Source: UBA1413 sp964567485 (GTDB lineage: Bacteria > Bacteroidota > Bacteroidia > Bacteroidales > Prolixibacteraceae). Taken from it: 64,000 nt of DNA. The translations under genes and the position numbers were made by a program. The DNA is taken from contig CAZMMX010000013.1 in NCBI GenBank assembly GCA_964567485.1, positions 1-64,000 on the forward strand, given 5' to 3'. The notes beneath the pieces were generated by a model, which was given only the letters and a program-made list of their open reading frames with translations, did no database searches and had not been told where the DNA came from. Below are positions 23,966-32,615 of this stretch, in pieces (position 1 is the first letter of the stretch; each line of letters opens with the position of its first letter).

Positions 23966-25249
23966 ATGGTAAAGCGGATTTTCATAGCGGGAATGCTGGC
24001 CCTGATGATGTTCCTGGCTGCCGGAAGTGCCGCGGGACAGCAGCAGCGCTTTCCGAAACCGGAATTTGAATCGGGGTATGAGCAGCCCGACACGGTCACC
24101 CCGGAACCACGCTCCACAGCCATGGAATGGCTCGATGTCACCCTCCTGGTGGGCGTCATGGCCCTGGGGGCCTGGTTCGTCCTCAGAAAACGGTCGCGCC
24201 AGGGAGTCCTCGGGCTGTCCCTCTTTACGCTCCTCTATTTCGGCTTTTACCGCGACGGATGCATCTGTGCCGTGGGATCCCTCCAGAATGTCGTCCTCTC
24301 CTTTGCCGACCCCACCTATACCATATCGGTGACCGTCCTTCTCTTCTTCCTGTTACCGCTGATTTTCTCCCTCTTCTTTGGCAGGGTCTTCTGTGCCGGG
24401 GCCTGCCCCCTGGGGGCCATCCAGGATCTGATCATCGTCAAGCCCCTTTCCCTGCCCGCGTGGCTCCGCAAAACCCTGGGTATCATCCCTTATATCTACC
24501 TCGCCCTGGCCATTCTCTTTGCAGCCACAGGTACCGATTTTCTCATCTGCCGCTATGACCCCTTTGTGGGGATCTTCCGCATGGATGCCCCCCACCTGAT
24601 GGCCATCCTCGGCGTGGCCTTCCTCCTGATGGGCATGTTCATCGGCCGCCCCTACTGCCGCTTTCTATGCCCCTATGGCGTATTACTCAAATGGACCTCA
24701 AAAGTCTCCAAATGGCACATGACCATCACCCCCGCAGAATGCATACGCTGTAAACTCTGCACCACCTCATGCCCCTTCGACGCCATCGACTATCCCACCG
24801 ATCCCAAGGTGATCAAAGGCTCCCGCAGCCAATCACGGAAGTTCCTGATCTATCTCCTGCTGATTCCCGTGTGGGTGGCCGCCGGTGGTTTCGTGGGCTA
24901 TAAATCCCATACCTGGCTTTCCAAAGCCAACGCGGAAGTCTACCTCGCCGAACTCCTCATCACCCATCCCGAGGTGAAAAACGACCCCGATAACCTCGAT
25001 GTCCAGACTTTCCTGAGTTCCGGAAAGACCATGGAACAACTGGTGGAAGAGGCTACCGTGGTGCGCCGGAAATTTCGCACCGGCAGTACCCTGGCCGGGG
25101 GGTTCATCGGACTGGTCATCGCCCTCACTCTGCTGAGCCAGGTGACCTTCCGCCGTAACAGCGACTATACCCCGAACCGCGGCGACTGTTTCAGCTGCGG
25201 CAGGTGCATGGACTATTGTCCCATCGATAAGAAAATAGCGATCAAATAA
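23966..25249 (+). CDS. NapH/NosR-type membrane polyferredoxin
   Basis: A 427-residue inner-membrane protein. A signal peptide (to about 24) and periplasmic stretch are followed by about seven membrane helices (around 57-73, 80-95, 120-140, 171-190, 211-229, 292-310, 375-393). It has the two CxxxCP motifs of the NapH/NosR/RdhC group (Cys143/147 and Cys231/235), a [4Fe-4S] site at Cys259/262/265/269 and a C-terminal set at Cys408/411/414/418. The N-terminal FMN-binding domain of NosR is missing. Proteins of this group link quinol or cytoplasmic donors with periplasmic Fe-S proteins. The Tat ferredoxin encoded just upstream is the obvious partner. Confidence 0.86.
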   Translation: MVKRIFIAGMLALMMFLAAGSAAGQQQRFPKPEFESGYEQPDTVTPEPRSTAMEWLDVTLLVGVMALGAWFVLRKRSRQGVLGLSLFTLLYFGFYRDGCICAVGSLQNVVLSFADPTYTISVTVLLFFLLPLIFSLFFGRVFCAGACPLGAIQDLIIVKPLSLPAWLRKTLGIIPYIYLALAILFAATGTDFLICRYDPFVGIFRMDAPHLMAILGVAFLLMGMFIGRPYCRFLCPYGVLLKWTSKVSKWHMTITPAECIRCKLCTTSCPFDAIDYPTDPKVIKGSRSQSRKFLIYLLLIPVWVAAGGFVGYKSHTWLSKANAEVYLAELLITHPEVKNDPDNLDVQTFLSSGKTMEQLVEEATVVRRKFRTGSTLAGGFIGLVIALTLLSQVTFRRNSDYTPNRGDCFSCGRCMDYCPIDKKIAIK

Positions 25250-25255
25250 CGACCT

Positions 25256-27169
25256 ATGAGCGAACAAGAACCCATAAAAGGCCCCGACGGAACCGGAATA
25301 CCCACCACTTCTGCCACGGAGAGCCTTATCCTGCGGAACCGTCTGGCCCTGTCACGCAACGTGGCCGTGGTGGCAGGGATCTTTTGCCTTGCCGTGGCCC
25401 TGCTGCTCCTGCTCAACTACTGGCAGGTCAGCAAATATGACCCCCTGGAGAGCAAAGCCCTGGAGGTCCTGGTACAGCGTCTCTCTGAAAACCCCGATGA
25501 CGACGCCCTGAAAAACGATATCCGCAACCTCGACCTGCTGGCACGAAAGGCCTATTTTAACAGCCACTGGCAGGTAAAAACCGGAAGCTACCTTCTCCTC
25601 TTCGGAGCCCTCGTTTTTGCCGTGGCCCTGAGGATTTACCACTCCCTGCACTCAAAAATCGAGATTCCCGATCCCAAACAGGAAAACGAACTAGCCTCGC
25701 GCCTCCTGGCGCAGAAAGGGGTGATCTTCGGAGGCGTCGCCTTCCTGGTGCTGGCCCTGGCGGCATCGCTGGCTTCTGTCGACCACCTCAATGCCTTCAA
25801 AACCAACGGTGATGCAGTGGCTGAGAATGCAGAAGCGGCTTCCGGCATCGAAGTCATCGAGGTGGGTGAGAATCCCGCCCTGCTCACGGCCGACACTTCT
25901 GCCATGGCTCAGGGAGACTCCCTGCCTGTCGCCGGCGATTCGTCCCTGGCCGGCGCCGCCGCAGTGGCCGGGGGAGACTCCCTGGCAGCACCCCAACAAA
26001 TGACATTCCCCGATGCCGGGGCGGTAAGGGCCAACTACCCCTCTTTCCGGGGACCCTTCGGAAATGGCGTTTCCGGACGAACCGGCATTCCCGTCGACTT
26101 CGACGGTGCCTCGGGGAAGAATATCCTCTGGTCGGTTCCTGTTCCCCTGCCGGGCAACAGCTCCCCGGTGATCTGGGGCGACCGCCTCTTTGTCACCGGC
26201 GCCAACAGCCAGAAAAGAGAGCTCTATTGTTATGACCGGTATGGCGGTAAGCTGCTGTGGACCGCCCCCGCCGATAAAATTGAGGGGTCTCCGGCGTCAC
26301 CTCCCAAAACCACCGACGATACCGGACTGGCAGCCCCCTCGGTGGCCACCGACGGAATCCATGTCTATGCCCTTTTCGCCACCGGCGACATCCTGGCCGC
26401 CGACTACACGGGAAAACGCGTATGGGCGCGCAACCTGGGAGTCCCCGACAACCACTACGGCCACTCCTCCTCCCTGATCGCCTGGAAAAACAAGGTCTAC
26501 GTCCAGTACGACACCAACAAGTCACGCAAACTGATGGCCCTCGATGCCGGAAGCGGAAAAACCCTCTGGGAGACCACCCGCAACGTTAAGATCTCCTGGG
26601 CCAGCCCCATCCTGGCCAATATCGGCGGTCGTATGCAGGTGGTCCTGGCGGCCGATCCCCTCCTGGCCGGCTACGACGCGGAATCAGGAAAAGAACTCTG
26701 GCAGGCCAGCGTCCTCGCGGGAGAAGTGGGACCCTCCCCGGCCTTCGGCGAAGGCCTGATCTTTGCCGTTAATGAATATGCCCGCCTGGCCGCCGTCAAC
26801 CCCGGAAACGGCCACATCGTCTGGGAAAACGACGAATACCTCGCCGAAGTCGCCAGCCCGGTCGTCGCCAACGGCCTCCTCTTTATCGCCACCAGCTATG
26901 GCGTCCTGGTTTGTTACGACGCTAAAAACGGTACCAAGCTCTGGGAAGCCGACAATGGCGTGGGATTTTATTCCTCACCCGTGGTCGCCGACGGTAAACT
27001 ATTTATCTTCAATACCGACGGCCTCCTTCAGGTGTACGCCCTCGAAAGGGAAATGAAACTCCTGGCGGAATCATCCCTGGGAAAAAAGGTACATACCACC
27101 CCGGCCTTCGCCAACAACCGCATGTTCGTCAGGGCCGGAGGACGTATCTTCTGCATTGGCAGCAAATAG
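25256..27169 (+). CDS. three-helix membrane-anchored PQQ-like propeller protein 4
   Basis: A 637-residue protein starting 6 bp after the preceding stop. It has three predicted membrane helices (about 36-54, 111-127, 157-174). An Ala/Gly/Ser/Asp-rich linker follows (175-258, with GDSL twice and GDSSL once). Then the locus signature FRGPFGNG (264-271) and a C-terminal PQQ-like propeller with SGKTLW, SGKELW, NGHIVW and NGTKLW blade motifs. Its place directly after the polyferredoxin suggests it docks onto the same membrane complex, with the propeller in the periplasm. Confidence 0.87.
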   Translation: MSEQEPIKGPDGTGIPTTSATESLILRNRLALSRNVAVVAGIFCLAVALLLLLNYWQVSKYDPLESKALEVLVQRLSENPDDDALKNDIRNLDLLARKAYFNSHWQVKTGSYLLLFGALVFAVALRIYHSLHSKIEIPDPKQENELASRLLAQKGVIFGGVAFLVLALAASLASVDHLNAFKTNGDAVAENAEAASGIEVIEVGENPALLTADTSAMAQGDSLPVAGDSSLAGAAAVAGGDSLAAPQQMTFPDAGAVRANYPSFRGPFGNGVSGRTGIPVDFDGASGKNILWSVPVPLPGNSSPVIWGDRLFVTGANSQKRELYCYDRYGGKLLWTAPADKIEGSPASPPKTTDDTGLAAPSVATDGIHVYALFATGDILAADYTGKRVWARNLGVPDNHYGHSSSLIAWKNKVYVQYDTNKSRKLMALDAGSGKTLWETTRNVKISWASPILANIGGRMQVVLAADPLLAGYDAESGKELWQASVLAGEVGPSPAFGEGLIFAVNEYARLAAVNPGNGHIVWENDEYLAEVASPVVANGLLFIATSYGVLVCYDAKNGTKLWEADNGVGFYSSPVVADGKLFIFNTDGLLQVYALEREMKLLAESSLGKKVHTTPAFANNRMFVRAGGRIFCIGSK

Positions 27170-27236
27170 ATGATAATAGAGAAGAGACTTTGTGATTTCC
27201 TGCTTTTTATAAAGTACACACATACACATATATGAT

Positions 27237-29591
27237 ATGAGTGAAATAAAGGAAGGGTTCAATGTTGTGGTGGACCGCATCGTAGAGGAGAAGGGGCGTG
27301 AAAAGCGGGCCTTGATCCCGATTCTGCAGGCGATCCAGAAGGAGCTGAATTACCTTCCGGAGGAAGCCCTGCGGCGGGTCAGCGAGACAACGGAGATCAC
27401 CCCTGCCGATATCTTCAGCGTGGCCAGTTTCTATTCCCAGTTCCGGCTGCAGCCGGTGGGAAAACACATGATCAAGATCTGTGTGGGCACAGCCTGTCAT
27501 GTTAAGGGGGCCACCCAGGTCTACGATGCTTTCATGCGGAAGTTTAACCTGAAAGAGGGAGAACATACCGAATCATCGGGAAATTACACCCTCGATAAGG
27601 TGAGTTGTCTGGGCTGTTGTACCCTGGCTCCTGTGGTGCAGATCGACCAGGTGACCTACGGCCATGTCACCACCGGTCAGGTCGACGATATCATTTCCGA
27701 TTTCGAGGCCCAGGCTTCGAAAAAGGGAAAGAAGCAGTTCCGGAAATCTGACGGCACGGAGATCCGCGGGGAGATACGCATTGGCCTGGGTTCCTGCTGC
27801 GTGGCCAGTGGTTCCGAGGAGATCAAAAATGCCGTGGAGGAGACCGTGAACGCCCAGGGACTCAAGGTCACCCTCAAACATGTGGGATGTGTGGGCATGT
27901 GCCACCAGGTGCCCCTGGTCGAGATTGTCCCCACCGGCGGAGAACCGGTCCTTTATTCCAAGGTGAGACCCGAGGATGTCAAGGATATCGTGAACAACCA
28001 TTTCAAGCCATCGGGGATCTTTGCAAAGCTGAAAAGCAAGCTCCTCGACACCATGGAATATATCCAAACCGACGCCCGGTGGGAGGGTATTGAGCGCTAC
28101 GTCCTCGATGTGCGCGATAAGCCCGTGAGCGCCTTCCTGGGCCACCAGATCCCCATTGCCACAGAACACCGGGGCATCATCAACCCCCTGGACCTGGAGG
28201 AGTACAAAAGCCGTGGGGGATTCCGGGCGGTACGCCGGGCCCTGCTGAAAATGGCCCCTGCTGAGGTGATCGCTGAAGTGAAAGCCAGCCACATCAGGGG
28301 GCGCGGAGGTGCGGGATTTCCCACGGGCATCAAATGGGAACTGGTAGCCCGTCATCCCCAACCCCAGAAATACGTGATCTGCAATGGCGACGAAGGAGAC
28401 CCCGGGGCTTTCATGGACCGCATGCTCCTGGAATCCTATCCTTACCGTGTCATCGAGGGGATGATCATCGGCGCTTACGCCGTGGGCGCCTCTAAAGGGT
28501 TTTTCTATATCCGTGCTGAATATCCCCTGGCGGTGCGCCGCATCAGAGAGGCCCTGGCCATCTGTTATGCCAACAACCTCCTGGGGGAGAATATCCTGGG
28601 CTCGGGGTTCTCCTTCGATGCCGAAATATACGAGGGGGCTGGGGCTTTCGTCTGCGGAGAGGAGACCGCCCTGATCGCCTCCCTGATGGGACAGCGCGGA
28701 TATCCCCATATCCGTCCCCCCTTTCCGGCAGAAAAAGGATATAACGACATGCCCACGCTGGTGAATAACGTGGAGACCCTGGCGCAGATCTCCTATATCC
28801 TCAGGGAGGGGGCCGCCCGCTTCAGCGCCATCGGCACTGAGAACAGCAAAGGAACCAAGGTCTTCGCCCTGGCGGGCAAGGTAGCCCGCGGAGGACTCAT
28901 CGAGGTGCCCATGGGAACGACCATCCGCCAGGTGATCTTCGAAATCGGCGGTGGCATCGCCAACGGCCGCCAGTTCAAGGCCGTACAGATCGGAGGACCC
29001 TCAGGGGGCTGCATCCCCGCGGAACTCGCCGATACCCCCATTGAGTACGAATCGCTCACCAAACTGGGAGCCATGATGGGGTCGGGGGGACTCGTCGTCC
29101 TCGATGACACCGACTGCATGGTCGACATCGCCCGCTTTTTCCTCTCCTTCACCCAGCATGAGTCGTGCGGAAAATGTACCTTCTGCCGCCTGGGCACCAA
29201 AAGAATGCTCGACATCCTCGAAAGCCTCACCCGCGGAACCGCGAAACGCGCCGACCTCGTCGAACTGGAACGGCTGGCCCTGTGGACCAAAAAGGGAAGC
29301 CTCTGCGGACTGGGAAAGACCGCTCCGAATCCGGTGCTGAGCACCCTGAAGTATTTCCGCAATGAATATGAAGCCCATCTTGAAGGCCGCTGCCCCACTG
29401 GTAAATGTATCCACCTGATCAAATATGTGGTGAACGACAAATGCATCGGATGCACCCTGTGCGCCCAGGCATGCCCTGTCGATGCCATCCCCTTTACCCC
29501 TCATGAAAAACATGTGATAGACACCGAAGCCTGCATCCGCTGTGACGCCTGCCGCCCTGCCTGTCCCGTGAATGCCATCGACATCATTTAA
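27237..29591 (+). CDS. NuoE-NuoF-ferredoxin fusion, NADH-oxidising flavoprotein
   Basis: A 784-residue cytoplasmic redox protein with five parts. (1) NuoE/HydC-like thioredoxin fold with [2Fe-2S] ligands Cys82, Cys87, Cys124 and Cys128. (2) A second thioredoxin-like domain with Cys187/188, Cys218 and Cys222. (3) The NuoF FMN/NADH domain (GRGGAGFPTG 355-364, NGDEGDPGAF 383-392). (4) The NuoF [4Fe-4S] site Cys644/647/650/690. (5) A C-terminal 2[4Fe-4S] ferredoxin (Cys736-746 and Cys766-776). Parts 2-5 match HydB of bifurcating hydrogenases and related transhydrogenases; here HydC is fused in front. No hydrogenase or formate dehydrogenase catalytic gene is next to it. It likely exchanges electrons between NAD(H) and ferredoxin-type carriers. 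Confidence 0.92.
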   Translation: MSEIKEGFNVVVDRIVEEKGREKRALIPILQAIQKELNYLPEEALRRVSETTEITPADIFSVASFYSQFRLQPVGKHMIKICVGTACHVKGATQVYDAFMRKFNLKEGEHTESSGNYTLDKVSCLGCCTLAPVVQIDQVTYGHVTTGQVDDIISDFEAQASKKGKKQFRKSDGTEIRGEIRIGLGSCCVASGSEEIKNAVEETVNAQGLKVTLKHVGCVGMCHQVPLVEIVPTGGEPVLYSKVRPEDVKDIVNNHFKPSGIFAKLKSKLLDTMEYIQTDARWEGIERYVLDVRDKPVSAFLGHQIPIATEHRGIINPLDLEEYKSRGGFRAVRRALLKMAPAEVIAEVKASHIRGRGGAGFPTGIKWELVARHPQPQKYVICNGDEGDPGAFMDRMLLESYPYRVIEGMIIGAYAVGASKGFFYIRAEYPLAVRRIREALAICYANNLLGENILGSGFSFDAEIYEGAGAFVCGEETALIASLMGQRGYPHIRPPFPAEKGYNDMPTLVNNVETLAQISYILREGAARFSAIGTENSKGTKVFALAGKVARGGLIEVPMGTTIRQVIFEIGGGIANGRQFKAVQIGGPSGGCIPAELADTPIEYESLTKLGAMMGSGGLVVLDDTDCMVDIARFFLSFTQHESCGKCTFCRLGTKRMLDILESLTRGTAKRADLVELERLALWTKKGSLCGLGKTAPNPVLSTLKYFRNEYEAHLEGRCPTGKCIHLIKYVVNDKCIGCTLCAQACPVDAIPFTPHEKHVIDTEACIRCDACRPACPVNAIDII

Positions 29592-29603
29592 ACCCACCAG
29601 GAG

Positions 29604-31163
29604 ATGATAAAACTGAAAATTGATAACCGGGAAGTGGAGGTCCCCGCAGGCACGTCGGTGCTGAAGGCCGCGGAAGCCGCAGGGGTGAAAATTCCCGCCC
29701 TCTGCCTCCATAATGAACTGGACCATTTCTCCTCCTGCATGTTGTGTCTGGTCAAGGATGGCTCCGGAAGGCTCTTCCCCTCCTGTTCCGTGGCCGTGGC
29801 AGAGGATATGCAGATCGTCACCGAAGATGAGGAAGTCAGAGAGGGACGCCGCATGGCCCTGGAACTTCTCCTGAGCGAACATGTGGGCGACTGTGAAGCC
29901 CCCTGTCAGATCGGCTGTCCCGCCCACATGAACATTCCCCTGATGAACCGGCTGATCGCCGCCGGAAACTGGGAAGAGTCCCTGCGCGTGGTCAAACGCG
30001 ACATCGCCCTCCCTGCCGTGCTGGGACGCATATGTCCCGCCCCCTGTGAGGGAGCCTGCCACCGCAAAACAGTCGACGAACCCGTCTCCATCTGTCTGCT
30101 CAAGCGCTTCGTGGGCGACGAAAACGACCTCCACCCCTGGCCGGTGCCCCCGCTGACCGGAAAACGGGTGGCCATCATCGGCGCCGGTCCTGCCGGACTG
30201 GCAGCAGCCTATTACCTGCGTCTCCGCGGCGTGGAACCCCACCTCTTCGACAGGGCGGTCCTGCCCGGAGGAGAGCTGCGCACCGCTATCAGCAGGGATA
30301 TCCTTCCCGATGAGGTCCTCGACAGGGAAATCAACACCATCCTTTCCACCGGGGTCTTCTTTACCGGGAATACCACCATCGACGACCGCCGCTTCGGAGA
30401 ACTCAAAAACTCCTATGACGCCCTTGTCGTTGCTACCGGAAATATCGACGACATCACCAAATCTTTCCAGCTGGCGGGAACGCCAAAGGGTCTCCAGGTC
30501 ACGGGAGAAGGATATGCCACTTCGGAACCCGGGGTTTTTGCCATCGGCAGTGTTCTGCGCTCCTCCCGCCTGGCGGTACGCTCGGTCGGCCAGGGTAAGG
30601 AGGTGGCCTTTGCGGTGCTTCAGTATTTCGCGGGACAGCCCATCACCGGGGAACCCCGGCTTTTCAACTCGCGGTTTGGAAAACTGCGCCCCACGGAATT
30701 CGCCGAATACCTCAAGGAATCGGTGGAGGGGAAACGCCGTTTTCCTGCCGAGCCTTCCCGGGGTTTCTCCCCCGAAGAAGCCGTGGCGGAAGCCCGCCGG
30801 TGTATGCACTGCGATTGCCGGGCTGCCGGCGACTGCCGGCTCCGCGACTTCTCAACCCGCTATGAGGCCAGCCAGAAAAGATTCCAGAGTTCCCCCCGCC
30901 GCGATATGACCAAAAAATTCCAGGCCGCAGGCATCGTCTACGAAGCCCAGAAATGCATGAAATGCGGCATTTGCGTGCGCCTGACGGAGAAATACCGCGA
31001 GAAATTCGGACTTACCTTCATCGGCCGCGGCTTCGACGTGGAAATCGGCATTCCTTTTGACGAATCCCTCGATGCCGCCCTCGAAAAAGTAGCCCTCAAG
31101 GTGGCTCACGCCTGTCCCACCGGCGCCCTCGAACCCATAAGTTCCCCGGAAACAGGAGAGTGA
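29604..31163 (+). CDS. [2Fe-2S]/GltD-like FAD protein lacking the NAD(P) domain
   Basis: A 519-residue partner of the preceding protein, starting 12 bp after it. An N-terminal NuoG/HydA-like [2Fe-2S] domain has Cys34, Cys45, Cys48 and Cys61. It is followed by the GltD-type Fe-S region (Cys97, Cys101, Cys105, Cys144, Cys148, Cys152) and an FAD Rossmann motif (GAGPAG 193-198). In GltD and NfnB a separate NAD(P)H-binding domain with its own GxGxxA lies between the two FAD halves. Here LVVATG (274-279) and FAIGS (312-316) are only about 33 residues apart, so that domain is absent. The C-terminus adds a Cys-rich part (Cys400-411, Cys451/454/457, Cys504). Probably an FAD relay fed by the NuoF-like subunit. 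Confidence 0.88.
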   Translation: MIKLKIDNREVEVPAGTSVLKAAEAAGVKIPALCLHNELDHFSSCMLCLVKDGSGRLFPSCSVAVAEDMQIVTEDEEVREGRRMALELLLSEHVGDCEAPCQIGCPAHMNIPLMNRLIAAGNWEESLRVVKRDIALPAVLGRICPAPCEGACHRKTVDEPVSICLLKRFVGDENDLHPWPVPPLTGKRVAIIGAGPAGLAAAYYLRLRGVEPHLFDRAVLPGGELRTAISRDILPDEVLDREINTILSTGVFFTGNTTIDDRRFGELKNSYDALVVATGNIDDITKSFQLAGTPKGLQVTGEGYATSEPGVFAIGSVLRSSRLAVRSVGQGKEVAFAVLQYFAGQPITGEPRLFNSRFGKLRPTEFAEYLKESVEGKRRFPAEPSRGFSPEEAVAEARRCMHCDCRAAGDCRLRDFSTRYEASQKRFQSSPRRDMTKKFQAAGIVYEAQKCMKCGICVRLTEKYREKFGLTFIGRGFDVEIGIPFDESLDAALEKVALKVAHACPTGALEPISSPETGE

Positions 31164-31325
31164 AATCCTCTCTGGGGAATCGGGACGGAATCGATGGCGG
31201 GGTTTTTGATAGATTCAGGCATGGTCACTCTGCAAGGGTGCCCTCCTGTCCGGTGAAAGGAGCAGTAAATCGTAATTGAGCAGGGGTGCACCTGATTCGG
31301 GCATATCATCCCCATCAGGGCTACC

Positions 31326-32474
31326 ATGAAAAACCAGTTAACCATGAGAAATATGAGTAAATATATCGTAAAGAGCCTTGTGGTGCTCCTGCTGGGGTCC
31401 CTGCCGTGGGCCACCACCGCCCAGGAGGCGGGGTGCTGGGGGATTTTCCGCGGTAACCAGCGGCTCACCGGAAGCCTCTCGGCCAACCTGCCCGCCAAAC
31501 CCCGGCTTCTGTGGACTTACTCCACCGGAAGCATGATCAAATCCTCCCCCGTGGTGTGTGATAACAGGATCGTCACGGGCTCCTCAAACGGCACCGTCTA
31601 CTGCCTCGACATGAACGGAAAACTGCTCTGGCAGTTTAAAACTTCCAACGGCATAGAAGCCCCCGCGCTGATCCACGAGGGGAAAGTATATGTCGGCAAC
31701 CTCGAAGGTATCCTCTATGCCCTCGACCTCAAAACCGGCAAAAAAGTGTGGGAGTACAAAACCGAAAACCAGATCGTGGGGTCGGTGAACTGGTACAAGT
31801 CGGGAAAAACCACCCTTCTTCTGGTGGGAAGCTACGATTATTACCTCCACTGTGTCGATGCCTCCACGGGAAAGGTACGGTGGAGATATGAGTCTGACAA
31901 CTACATCAACGGCGCGGCAGCCTGCCATAACGGCATGGCCGTCTTCGGGGGATGCGACGGATTCCTTCATCTCGTCGACATCGCCTCGGGAAAGGTGGTC
32001 AGAAAGATCAACGTGGCCACCTATGTCGCCGGCTCCGTGGCCGTGGAGGGCGAAAAAGCCTGGATCGGCGATTACGACGGCAAATTCTCACAAGTCAACA
32101 TGGCGGCAGGAGCCATCTCCTGGAAATGGGAAGATGCCAAAGTGAAACTTCCCTTTATCGCTTCCCCGGCTGTGGCGGGGAACTATGTCGTCACCGCCAA
32201 CCATGATAAAAACGTTTACTGCTTCGACAAAAACAGCGGTAAAAAACTGTGGAACTTCAATACCGGGAACAGGGTGGAAGCCTCGCCCGTCATCGCCGGG
32301 AAAAACGTGGTGGCGGCCAACATGCGCGGAGACCTCTTCATCCTGCAGCTTGCCGACGGCATGGAGATATGGCGCTACGAAGTGGGATCTTCCATCATCA
32401 GCAATCCCGCCGTCGCCGGTAACCGCATCATCGCCGGGGCCTCTGACGGAAATATCTATTGCTTCGGACCCTAG
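31326..32474 (+). CDS. secreted PQQ-like beta-propeller protein 5
   Basis: A 382-residue exported propeller of the BamB/PQQ-like type. A signal peptide ends near ATTAQ (residue 33); Met10 is a plausible alternative start. The locus signature is FRGNQRLTGS at 41-50. Regular blades contain NGTVYCLD, TGKKVW, TGKVRW, SGKVV and SGKKLW, and the chain ends NIYCFGP. The more regular repeats make it closer to BamB-like scaffold proteins than proteins 1-3. It sits between the NADH/FAD pair and the glycosyltransferase, on the same strand. Confidence 0.86.
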   Translation: MKNQLTMRNMSKYIVKSLVVLLLGSLPWATTAQEAGCWGIFRGNQRLTGSLSANLPAKPRLLWTYSTGSMIKSSPVVCDNRIVTGSSNGTVYCLDMNGKLLWQFKTSNGIEAPALIHEGKVYVGNLEGILYALDLKTGKKVWEYKTENQIVGSVNWYKSGKTTLLLVGSYDYYLHCVDASTGKVRWRYESDNYINGAAACHNGMAVFGGCDGFLHLVDIASGKVVRKINVATYVAGSVAVEGEKAWIGDYDGKFSQVNMAAGAISWKWEDAKVKLPFIASPAVAGNYVVTANHDKNVYCFDKNSGKKLWNFNTGNRVEASPVIAGKNVVAANMRGDLFILQLADGMEIWRYEVGSSIISNPAVAGNRIIAGASDGNIYCFGP

Positions 32475-32548
32475 ATAGAAGGTCAGAGTAACGGAAGATC
32501 CGATTCCGGAGGATCAGCAGGTCAGAATTGCATGATTTCGGAAAATCA

Positions 32549-32568
32549 GGATTCCCGTGCAGGAATCC
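32549..32568 (+). terminator. hairpin after propeller gene 5
   Basis: Perfect 7-bp stem GGATTCC / GGAATCC with loop CGTGCA, 75 bp after the propeller 5 stop. No T-tract follows, so it is only a weak terminator or attenuator candidate. Confidence 0.35.
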
Positions 32569-32615
32569 CGGGGATGTGGTGAACATAGTGTAAAGAATTA
32601 CGTTATTTTTAAGTC

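Noticed and set aside
29001..30809. 602-residue open frame antisense to the NuoF fusion and FAD protein
   Set aside because: It spans two real genes with dense Cys motifs on the other strand, so it is a codon-bias shadow.
27237..31163. [FeFe]-hydrogenase operon
   Set aside because: The HydB/HydC-like fusion and FAD partner are present, but no H-cluster domain or maturation genes are found.
18064..32474. True PQQ-dependent dehydrogenases
   Set aside because: No heme CxxCH site and no clear PQQ active-site Asp or disulfide signature; the repeats alone do not support enzymatic activity.
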